NCBI GenBank assembly: GCA_963682175.1
Contig: OY821791.1
Coordinates: 25,099,826-25,163,825, forward strand
DNA length: 64,000 nucleotides
Origin: Triglochin maritima
Taxonomy: Eukaryota > Streptophyta > Magnoliopsida > Alismatales > Juncaginaceae
Direction: 5' to 3'
Shown: positions 56,153 to 64,000 of the stretch, piece by piece
Position numbering within the stretch: the stretch's first letter is position 1
Layout of the letters: each line of letters starts with the position of its first letter
Made by a program: the position numbers and the translations under genes
The notes under the pieces: model-generated
The model's database searches: none
Seen by the model: only the letters and a program-made list of their open reading frames with translations
What the model was told of the DNA's origin: nothing

Positions 56153-57028
56153 ATGGATGGTTACATGGGCGACCATCCATATCATTGTTAGGACGAGGAC
56201 AATTCTTCATGGTATTCCGGACCCATGCAACCTGGGGTGGCTCAGACGAACACACTGTATGGTTGGGATAAACTTCATTGTGTGACTGAGCAATCTTCAG
56301 ATATGGGTGATATGAGAGAGGCACCGACTGCTAGATCTCCATCTAGTTACGTCGGATCATATGTTGGTCATCAAACTGAGACATGGCAAGAAACTTTGGC
56401 CTCTTTCATGCGTGCGGTAGACGACATGAGTGCACCGGTGGCTCCAGTAGCCGTACCGTGTGACTGTTGTGGGTTGAATGGTCATGTTATCGGGGAATGT
56501 CCTTATGTTCCCCCAGAACCTGAGTATGAGCATAAATTTTCCCAAAATGCTCAATATGACCATTACGCATCCGCGTACAACCCGAGAGGGATGGATTCAT
56601 GGGGAGACAATTCATATCCAAATTCTTATACTTCATTTTCACTCCAGTATCCTCCTCCCGAATACCCAAAGTTCTACTAACACCCCACTTCAAATCATTG
56701 GACTCATTCTCAACCCATCAACACCCAACCCCAAAATTTCCCAAGCTCTGACTTGGACCTCATAGTTGACCGCATACCTAATTCCTTGAAACAAACTTTC
56801 CTTACGTTCATGGAAACCACTCAACAGTCCATACAAAATATGGCACTGCAAGTGACTCAAATGTCGCAGCAATTACGTGAACGTGAGGAGAGTAACTTTT
56901 CTTGTCAAAATGAGGATTCATCTTTTGATATCGAACCACCACCACATCCACAAATTTAAAGCACAATCTTTCAAAGTCAAACTCCTAGTCAGTCTGAGGG
57001 ATTTGGGGTTTCAATTCACGATCACTTA
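56153..57028 (+). pseudogene. Short gag (zinc knuckle, no capsid), same frame as domain X
   Basis: A single reading frame from ATG 56153 runs into domain X, interrupted only by TAG at 56189 and TAA at 56678 and 56957. It encodes MDGYMGDHPYHC, then an acidic region, one CCHC zinc knuckle (CDCCGLNGHVIGEC, near residue 105), a Tyr/Ser/Asn-rich stretch and a spacer with QVTQMSQQLREREESNF, matching the LEIQIGQLA...RERGSLPS spacer of other gags. The capsid motif (F-x-LKD-x-x-K-x-W) found in the other gags is absent. The RNA-binding knuckle is the only recognisable activity. The three stops mean this copy is inactive unless they are read through. Confidence 0.7.
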
Positions 57029-57625
57029 GTGGAGGATTCAATTCAAATTGAGAAAAACAAGGACCAAATTCATTATGAGTCAACACAGGATTGTGCCTCA
57101 TCCTTTTGTCCCGTAGCCCTTCAGACACATGATCTTCATGTTGTGCCTCTTAAGGACTCACCTATTGTGCAGCAAGAGCTCCCTAGTACCCTCAATTTCA
57201 AACAACCTGATGAGGTTCCTGATCATCTTGGAAATGATGGAACATCAAACAACTACATTTCTCATGAGGGTATTAGGAGTTCCTTGGAGGATACCTTGGG
57301 TATGAGACCCACTTTTTGTTCGCCTGGTGTGTCGGACATGCCTAAGGAGGTTCTTGACCTCGTTCCGACGCACCAGCCTGTTGGTTGGAGAGTTTGGATT
57401 GACGATCATAACTTCGGCAGCGCAACGGGAGAAACTCTTCTTCCGTTGCCCCTTATTTCCCAAACTCTTGAGTGGTTCAAGCTCTTTCAGTTTGATCCTT
57501 TGAATGAGACGCCTTTGCATCCAATTCATGAACCTCTTATTTCATCTTGTGCTCTTTGTGATGGGGGCCCACACATGAGTATTCTTGCCCCGCGTGGTGT
57601 CATGTTCCCTTTCCGAGTGCATTGA
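57029..57625 (+). CDS. Domain X, plus-strand copy (198 codons)
   Basis: In frame with gag, 23 codons after the TAA at 56957; the first methionine is MEDSIQIEKN. It matches the X region at 18171-18713 in DLHVVPLKDSP (against ELHIDSNKDSP), in D-x-LG-x-x-P, in PTHQPVGWRVWIDD, in LFQFDPLNETP and in the end MFPFRVH. Overall identity is about 25-30% by eye, concentrated in these motifs, while intervening sequence differs in length. It is acidic with no membrane segment. No protease precedes it here, so X follows gag directly. Retained openness in two diverged elements suggests it was under selection. Function unknown. Confidence 0.7.
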   Translation: MEDSIQIEKNKDQIHYESTQDCASSFCPVALQTHDLHVVPLKDSPIVQQELPSTLNFKQPDEVPDHLGNDGTSNNYISHEGIRSSLEDTLGMRPTFCSPGVSDMPKEVLDLVPTHQPVGWRVWIDDHNFGSATGETLLPLPLISQTLEWFKLFQFDPLNETPLHPIHEPLISSCALCDGGPHMSILAPRGVMFPFRVH

Positions 57626-57700
57626 CCCACGTTTGAGGTTCCCATTTGATGTCTTTTGACAAATCAAGATGGGAACTTATGTTGTTCATAGTTATATTCA

Positions 57701-57928
57701 GTGAGCATCGATTGTTGTGGGCTCCAACCCTTGTTTATTTGGGCCCCTTTTTCTTTCACGTATTTTGTCTCCCTTTTTAAGTATCTCACAGGTTTTGAGG
57801 GGAATTTGGGTTGTGTTCATCAACATTACCACGAACTTCCTTTTGCGCTTCATGTTGGTGAGTTCTTTCCTCTTTCATGCATAAATCCATGTAGTTTCAT
57901 GCTCACATTCATTGAGGACAATGCATGA
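57701..57928 (+). CDS. Small conserved reading frame Y, plus-strand copy
   Basis: An open frame of 75 codons without an ATG at its start, ending TFIEDNA-stop as in the copy at 17845-18039. Conserved core: GFEG..GCVHQH, then PFALHVGEFFPLSCI, then CSFMLTFIEDNA. It is in the frame of domain X but separated from it by two stops. The stop overlaps the internal polypurine tract. DNA identity to the other copy is high throughout, so selection could act on RNA or DNA rather than on the peptide. Confidence 0.35.
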   Translation: MSIDCCGLQPLFIWAPFSFTYFVSLFKYLTGFEGNLGCVHQHYHELPFALHVGEFFPLSCINPCSFMLTFIEDNA

Positions 57929-57945
57929 AGTAGGTGTGGGGGTGT
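57926..57945 (+). other. Internal copy of the polypurine tract
   Basis: AAGTAGGTGTGGGGGTG shares TAGGTGTGGGGGT with the LTR-proximal tract 1.25 kb downstream. The same duplication occurs in the minus-strand element and in three 3'-region fragments. Confidence 0.65.
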
Positions 57946-59165
57946 TTTTACGTGTGTACATAGTCGAGTCTTTTCCTTTGATTTTTGTTTTCTTTTGTGT
58001 GCATTGTTGGGGTCATGTTAGTGTGCTGCATTTAATATCGATATATCTACTTGCCATGATCCTTGGGTGACTTGTCTTCTTTTGCTTGCCTAGTGCTTCA
58101 AAAATTTCACATTTCTTTCAAAATCTTCATGTGTTTGCGAAAGAAAATGTTTTGTGTGTTTAGCATGTGCAAAACTGTTGAGAGACAAAGTAAAAAAGAA
58201 AGCTCCCAAAATTGTCTTCAACTTGATGCATTAGGATATCTAGTACAGTGGCTTTAGGATTTATCTAGTCGTCACCCCAGTTTTCCCTCGGGGGTGAGTA
58301 ATCATAGGGTTTCAGTGCTCAAACATTTAAAGAAGTCCACCCTGAACCTAGTGAGTCAATAATTCGTGTCTGTTAATTTAAGGGAGTATGTTGTAGTCAA
58401 GGACCCTTTAAATCTTGTTATGAGACATTAAGTGTAGGGGTTTTGGTTCATGTGTAGATAACAAATAAGTCAGTAGGTGTTCTCTCTTCTCCAACGACTC
58501 CTATCACTCGGGAAAGTAGGTCTGAGTGGACTTTGTGACTGGTACTTTCGAGTCATCTGACTTTGGATGCGCCGACCGAACTCTCGTTACACGGGTGGTA
58601 GGGATTGCCCTATGTGGAGATTTGGGGAAAGGTGTACGTGATAGTGTAAGTCCTCATGGGCAATGATGCACGAAACCTGACCTTGGGAGAATGAAGCTCC
58701 AACTAACAAAAAGAAAAGAAAAAAAATGAGAAAAGAAACAAAAAGAAAAAAAATGGTAATGCAAATAAGAACCTTAATGGACCTTACACTTTGTATCACT
58801 TGAGGATGTTGAGATTGTCCATGTCTTTCACTTAATTCCTTATTTAACTAGCACCAATGATTCATTAGGCTAGGTGTGTGGACTAATTACCTATATAGAG
58901 TCGGCCCGTAGGATTACCGCGTCCAATGATTGACAAAATTTGTCCAACGAGTCGAGTGTCTAGATTGAATAATGCATCTTGTTCGGATTTTGTGGGTATA
59001 TCCACTGAAAACCCTCAGGAGACAACACTCCTCCTTGGAAACAAGGAGGTTTAACGGCTTGTTGCACGTGCTAAGTGCAACCGTGATTCCTATGAAAGTG
59101 AGTTAGGATTTCTTATTTCTCGTTTGTTTTTCTCTTTCTTTGTTTTGCTCGGGACTAACAAAAAC

Positions 59166-59182
59166 TTAGGTGTGGGGGTATT
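59166..59182 (+). other. LTR-proximal polypurine tract of Gyp-A
   Basis: TTAGGTGTGGGGGTATT immediately before TGATTGACATC; identical in the minus-strand element except for flanking bases. Confidence 0.85.
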
Positions 59183-60734
59183 TGATTGACATCATTTCAT
59201 GCTTATATTTGTATCTTATATCCATTACTTACACCTAAGCAATGCTACGTGATGAGTTTTATGTTTTAATTTCAGAAATAAATAGGTTTGAAGAGATGAA
59301 GCATGAAAGGACCCAAAAGCAGGGAAAAATGACTTAATTGTGAGACTTGGGGACTAAGATGCAAGGGAGAAGGACCTGAAGGTAAGACCGAATGACCAAA
59401 GAGCAAAACAAAAAACTCCACACCATTTGGGGAATATTTTGGCAATTCTATTCGGGTCGGAGCTCCAACAAGTGAAGCAGATGCATCAAAGACCAACAAA
59501 AGCATCCAGAAAAGCCCAGAATAAAATCCAGCTTGATCCGGACCATATAGACCGCCAATTGGCGGTCCAAGACCGCTAATTGGCAGTCTATTTTGGCCAA
59601 AATCCGCTATGAATTTGGTGGGTGGCGTATTAGTGTGTATTTAGTCCATTTCTGGTATTTGTTTAGTCCCACATCAGAGAATTGTCCCGGATCGCCTTTT
59701 TCTTTGGCTATAAATAGAACTCTTCACCTTCTATCGTAAACTACCCATTGCTTGGTGGCATTCTCTCTACTAAGGAGTAAGCCTTGAAGCAAAACTAAAG
59801 GTGGAGAAGAATGCTACCTTTAATGTGAGTCATTGTTAATAAAATAATTGTTCTAGTTTCTTTTAATCTTGTCTTTTAATTTGTGCATGATTGTTTAGTC
59901 TTTCTTTCCTTTTAAGCTTCTTTAATGCTCCTTTCTTGCTTAGTCTAATTTCATTTCAGTAGAATATTTCATGTTAATGTAGGTTGTAGTGTAATGATTA
60001 GTGAGTAGTTTCATCCCCATTTGGGGGGTGAAGAAATATGTGATATGATCATGTAGTGTATTAGGTGTGTGTTATCTTAATCCCTTGAGCCTTATATGAT
60101 TTCCATTACCATCTAATGGGATTTCACTCTTATCTTTGATATGCTAATGCTCTTGAATGAAGCTTAGCTTATGCTTAGATTAGTGGACCTATTTTATGGG
60201 GAATGATAATGTGAGGATATGGATGGAATTAATATTGGAAACACAATTTGTAGTGTATGTACTCTTGTTGCCTTTACCTTGATTATTGTCTTGTATGTTT
60301 TAGCAATATAGTCTTATCTTATTTCATGTGGAGGCATAGTAGGGTCTAGTCTTTATACATGAGTTCATTTAGCTTTATTCCAATTATTGTCTTGTATGTT
60401 TTAACGATATAGTCTTATCTTATTTCATGTGGAGGCAAAGTTGGATTTAGTTTTATGATTTCATGCACTACATGTTGTGATGAGCATAATTGAACACATA
60501 CACATCTTTATATTCACATCATTTCTCTACCCCCTATGGGATTTAGTTTTATTGCTTATGTTCATTTCCTTTTGCATCTTAGTGTAGTTTAGTGTAACCA
60601 ACCTTTCTCTCCTTTCTTTACCACTCGCCTTCGAACAAACCAAAAGTCGACACACCTCCCTGTGGATCGACCCATATTTGCCACCGCTTCAACGCGGCCG
60701 TGCACTTGCGGTTTAATATAAAACAAAACAATCA
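59183..60734 (+). mobile_element. Gyp-A 3' LTR
   Basis: 1552 bp, TGATTGACATCATTTCATGC to AAACAATCA. A perfect 18-bp palindrome GACCGCCAATTGGCGGTC (59550-59567) and a second decayed one (59571-59588) lie about 120 bp before the TATA box (GCTATAAATAG, 59708). Hairpin CCGC-TTCAAC-GCGG at 60684-60697. Some 50 bp longer than its 5' partner, chiefly because of the doubled palindrome. Confidence 0.95.
60672..60712 (+). promoter_or_regulatory. Conserved hairpin block near Gypsy LTR 3' ends (representative copy)
   Basis: Twelve copies share the layout CGACCCGTATTTGCCA, a 4-bp stem with 6-nt loop, then CGTGCACTTGCGG. Stems (LTR sense): CCGC/GCGG here and at 15227, 20978, 34356; CGTC/GACG at 41116, 54605 and 29226; CCAC/GTGG at 32588; CGTC/GATG at 22863; TCGC/GCAG at 26391; wobble-paired at 24052; replaced by GCTAC/GTAGC at 53832. 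The loop is usually TTCA plus two bases. Paired positions change together, which indicates a structure in RNA or single-stranded DNA. Confidence 0.75.
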
Positions 60735-61098
60735 TGTAGTTAGGGTCATGTTAGTGTGTTGCATCTAATATTGATATATCTACTATATCATGATACTTGG
60801 TGACTTGTCTTCTTTTGCTTACTGTAGTGCTATGATTTTTCCATTTCTTTCAAACTCTTCATTTGTTTGCAAAAGAAAAATATTTGGTGGCCAGGGGTTT
60901 TGCGCTTGTTAAGCATGTGCAATATCGTTTTGAGGAAATGTAAAAAGAGTAGCTCCTAGAATCGACTTGAATATTATGCATTAATATATCTAGTATACCT
61001 GTTGTAGGTCATGTCTTGAATCGTGAGGATTCACCTTGGGAGCTGAGGAATCATAGGGTATTAGTGCTCAACACAGAAGAAAAAGTCCACCCTAAACC
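60735..61098 (+). other. Older Gypsy 3' region, right part
   Basis: Continues 52004-52384: GTTAGGGTCATGTTAGTGTG, the TGACTTGTCTTCTTTTGC block and AAAAGTCCACCCTAAACC correspond to 58010-58345. Cut by a Cop-1 LTR. Confidence 0.75.
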
Positions 61099-63208
61099 TG
61101 TAGGATTTCGTGTCCCATAATTGTATATATATTTTTTAAATTTTACAAGCAATTAAGATCGATTTTCATATTTTTCAATAATTTTGTATACAAAAGACTA
61201 TGCAAAGTATTTTAATATCGATGCACTACATACAATATTAAAGTGCAAAAGAAGAATCGTACTCAAAAGGATTTTCAAACCCTTTTTATGATCCGAAGTT
61301 GTTGCATGTCGGATGACCTCGGAATTACCTTCATGTGTTCACCAAACTCTAAACACAATTAGAGAAATCGAAGCTAGCCAATCAATCTCTAATACAAGGT
61401 TAGAATCTAGCTAATAACACCGTTTATACTCTAAAGAATTTAATCTCTAAAGCACTCAATTAGTACAAAGAATGATGAATGAAATGATGTAGAAATATGA
61501 AGAAGAGAATTTTGCATTGGCTTAAACAATGGAAGGGAGGAGAGACCTATTTATAGGTCATCCTCAAACCGACATCATGTACAAACCACTTACACATGAT
61601 CGCTTGTTAAGTGCTCCTCTAAACCAATCATATTTGGACACATAATCATTCCATAACCTCCTTTGACCAAGTTGAATCAAATACAACCCATGATCAGGAA
61701 AACAAATCTTATTAATGCAGGCAAAACCGTGGGCAAACAGTTGAACGAAATAACCAATCGTTCAACCGATCAGTTAAAAATTGACAATTTTGGTTGGACT
61801 ATGAGCCCAGACAGTCGACCGTTTAGCTACAAGAAAAGTGCATGTTATTTTCGATCGAACTGTGTTCCAAGTCGGTTGATCGATCCCTTACCAAGAACGC
61901 TCCGGATAATTTTGGTTGAACCACGACCCACACCGGTCGACCGTTTCACAACAGAAAAAGCTCCTAATAGTTTTGTTCAAACCATGAGTCCACCCAGTCG
62001 ATCGCTTCTGAACATAAAAAGTTATTGTTAAATTCGATCACCGGTTGTCGAAAAACATTCGACTATTTTTCATTTTTTGCCTTTATCAAATTTTAGATCA
62101 ATATCTGACAAAATTTGAACTTTCGGGTTTTCGCAAATTCATATGTTATATTGTTGCGGATCACATTATGTTTATGTAACATATTATCATATACAATGTC
62201 AAAACATTATATCTCATAATATATACATTTTATATAAATTTATTCTAACCATGTCGTAATCACGACATATTGATTTTATTATTTTACTACATGTATTTCA
62301 ATACATCATATAAAATGTAAAATCATATTTGTTGTTTCTCAGTTTTATGATGTGACCTATAGGAGGATCTAAGTTATATTGACAATGATATAAAGTACTT
62401 TATATCATAAACTATAAGTGGTATCTTACTACACATTATAATTACATAAATAACAAATATGTCTTGCTCACTTGAACAGAACACGGTCCATTTGGTGATA
62501 TGTGAAATATCACTTGTGTCTATCCCTTGCCTCATGATATTAAGAATATTATACAAAGTAGGAATGTGTCATCTTTGTATTGTATATTCTTTTTATTGAT
62601 CTCTTAAGCTAATTATAAATATGTAATTATACATAAGTTACATTGTGCACATTGTAATTTTACTTTATCAAGGGACCCAATAATATCATCACTCAAGTGA
62701 AGGTGGGCAACAATACTCTTTTGACATATCATCTTTTCCAGCACAAGTTATGTATAATCAACTAATATCTTAATCCATATTCGTAAAGATAGCTTTTGAT
62801 AATAATCAAATTACACACTTCTCATGTGAAAAGATATAGGTGTCATATCTTAGGATCCAAAGACACAATAAAAACATTAATGACACAAAAACACAATTTC
62901 ATAATGTTTCATTTATTAGGTCTATTCAAAATATGAAAGAAAATATTCTCCATTTCAAATACTTGTGGAGCTACAATATCCTTTGACCAACATCACAATC
63001 TTATCTCGGTAATTAATGTTCCATGTTAATAATCATGACTTTGAATTTCTTTTGATTTATGCAAACCATTATCTTTTAGAGCTCTACAGTTAATGACCAA
63101 GAGCATCTTCCTTAACACTTCTAAAGACGAATACATTAATCAAGGAACAAAATGTTTGTACATTCAATTCATAATGAAAGACATGTAAAAGAATACTTTT
63201 AGAACACA
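61099..63208 (-). mobile_element. Cop-1 LTR, minus strand
   Basis: 2110 bp. On the minus strand it starts TGTGTTCTAAAAG after the tract and ends GAAATCCTACA. TATA box visible as CCTATTTATAGG at about 61547. The palindrome zone (61738-62060) is badly decayed; CCGGTCGACCGT at about 61936 is the only intact unit. Confidence 0.85.
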
Positions 63209-63440
63209 TATTCCTTTTAATCTCCCACTTGTTATCAAAGTCTTCTTTCACTTACATTCGCAATGTATAAAACTTAAATAACTAGGGTAACCCCTTTATG
63301 TTACTCATCAAGCCACTCCACATGATTCTTCAAACCCATGGACTCGAAATGCATTTCGCCTTTGACTTGAGTTAAGAGTTCGGTAAATGGATTAGTTGTG
63401 CTGTTATTTGTGTCCACCCATAATAAATTAATTTTGCCTT
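63209..63440 (-). pseudogene. Cop-1 pol C-terminus and polypurine tract, minus strand
   Basis: On the minus strand it reads the RNase H end (NLLWVDTN-like, NPF.ELL-like, KGEMHFESMG) followed by the usual non-coding tail and the tract AAGTGGGAGATTAAAAGGAA next to the LTR. It is cut after about 230 bp by a plus-strand Cop-1 end. Confidence 0.8.
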
Positions 63441-63521
63441 GAAAGGAATGTGCTCTAAAAAATTACTTTTATTTGTTTACTTTTATATGTTTACTTTTAA
63501 TGGTAAAGAGATTGAAAGGAA
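63441..63521 (+). repeat. Duplicated Cop-1 LTR start
   Basis: GAAAGGAATGTGCTCTAAAA is a first copy of the polypurine-LTR border. About 70 bp later the border recurs as GAAAGGAATGTCTTCTAAAA. In between are two more partial copies of TTACTTTTATATGTTTAC. Confidence 0.7.
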
Positions 63522-64000
63522 TGTCTTCTAAAAGTTTACTTTATATGTTTTTTATTATGAATTGAATGTATAAATATTTTGTTCCTTGATTAATGTATTC
63601 GTCTTTTAGAAGTGTTAAGGAAGATGCTCTTTGTCCTTAACTGTAGAGCACTAAAAGATAATGGTTTGCATAAATAAAAAGAAATTCACAGTCATGGTAA
63701 TTAATATGGAATATTAATTACCAAGTTAAGATTGTCACGTTGGTTAAAAGAGTATTGTAGCTCTGCAAAAATTTTAACAACATGAGTATATGAAATGGAA
63801 AATATTTTATTTCATATATTGAATAGACGTAATAAATGAAAAATTATGGAATTGTGTTTGTATCATTAGTGTTTCATTATCTCTTTGAATCTTACGATAT
63901 GAGACATATATCCTTTCACATGAGAAGTGTATCATTTGATTATTATCAAAAGCTATCATTAAGTATCGTGATAAGGAACATAAGTGGTTGTACATGACTT
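63522..64000 (+). mobile_element. Cop-1 LTR, plus strand, running off the window
   Basis: Starts TGTCTTCTAAAAG (family TGTGTTCTAAAAG) and follows the LTR at 38985 closely (ATTATGAATTGAATG, GAAGTGTTAAGGAAGATG, GTAGAGC.CTAAAAGATAATGG) to the window end. Confidence 0.8.

Larger units (their letters stand above)
57626..59182 (+). other. Conserved Gyp-A 3' region, plus-strand copy
   Basis: About 1.56 kb between domain X and the 3' LTR, the same length as the minus-strand copy (1.57 kb), and collinear with it. It holds frame Y, an internal polypurine tract, an A-rich run (58685-58755) and the terminal tract. No other open frame is shared. Confidence 0.8.
52385..60734 (+). mobile_element. Complete Gyp-A element (8.35 kb), non-autonomous, plus strand
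   Basis: Perfect 5-bp duplications TGTAG (52380-52384 and 60735-60739). Order: LTR, tRNA-Asp-type primer site, long leader, gag zinc-knuckle part, domain X, conserved 3' region with two polypurine tracts, LTR. It lacks a capsid domain, protease, reverse transcriptase, RNase H and integrase. A solo Gyp-C LTR sits in its leader, making the element about 7.15 kb without it. The LTRs differ more than those of the minus-strand element, so this insertion is older. Confidence 0.95.

Overview
This window looks like nuclear DNA of a flowering plant. It is AT-rich and almost entirely built of LTR retrotransposons nested in one another, with plant-type DNA transposons between them. No bacterial or organellar gene organisation, tRNA, rRNA or CRISPR array was seen. 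The species cannot be named from the sequence. The only candidates for cellular genes are one GC-rich first exon at the left edge (minus strand, 868-1050) and a broken two-exon plant-mobile-domain-like gene near 35.9-36.5 kb.

Six LTR families recur; the names are local to this annotation. Cop-1 is Copia: LTR starts TGTGTTCTAAAAG and ends CCTACA, with an initiator-Met-type primer site. Cop-2 is Copia, SIRE-like: LTR starts TGTTGGC, with a coiled-coil gag and a row of GGGGGAG tracts. Gyp-A, Gyp-B, Gyp-C and Gyp-D are Ty3/Gypsy, Athila/Tat-like. Gyp-A LTRs start TGATTGACATC, Gyp-B TGATTAGTAGC, Gyp-C TGATGCATTGC and Gyp-D TGTGAGTATC. Where the Gypsy primer site survives it matches the tRNA-Asp type.

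Layout. 1-2.3 kb: host-like exon, then a truncated Cop-1 pol. 2.4-8.7 kb: Cop-1 LTR joined to a tandem Cop-2 block (LTR, gag, LTR, gag; no pol). 8.7-23.4 kb: one old Gypsy gag gene cut into three pieces, first by a fold-back Mutator-like element (9144-13703, 9-bp target duplication) holding a Cop-1 LTR and a PIF/Harbinger MITE, then by a Gyp-B LTR holding a complete Gyp-A element (15190-22342, target duplication ATAGG). 23.4-29.2 kb: a Gyp-B 5' LTR, itself hit by a solo Gyp-A LTR, leading into a decayed RT-RNase H-integrase. 29.2-39 kb: minus-strand Gypsy 3' ends, more LTRs, and the plant-mobile-domain-like relic. 39-46.3 kb: Cop-1 LTR holding a solo Gyp-C LTR (ATATT), then CACTA-like repeat blocks. 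46.3-52 kb: Cop-1 gag-pol with a 1-kb internal tandem duplication. 52.4-60.7 kb: a complete plus-strand Gyp-A element (TGTAG) holding a solo Gyp-C LTR (GCCCT). 61.1-64 kb: two Cop-1 ends in head-to-head orientation.

The Gyp-A elements are non-autonomous. They keep a gag zinc knuckle, and in one copy a protease, but reverse transcriptase, RNase H and integrase are replaced by a conserved reading frame of unknown function (called X here), which is in frame with gag and ends before a conserved 3' region. Autonomous relatives such as the decayed copy at 26.5-29.2 kb presumably supplied the enzymes. The most unusual signals are domain X; a 4-bp hairpin with compensating base changes near the 3' end of Gyp-A, Gyp-B and Gyp-C LTRs; arrays of short palindromes 90-190 bp upstream of the TATA box in nearly every LTR family; and the roughly 500-bp polypyrimidine/polypurine arms of the fold-back element. 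All identities and ages are judged by eye.
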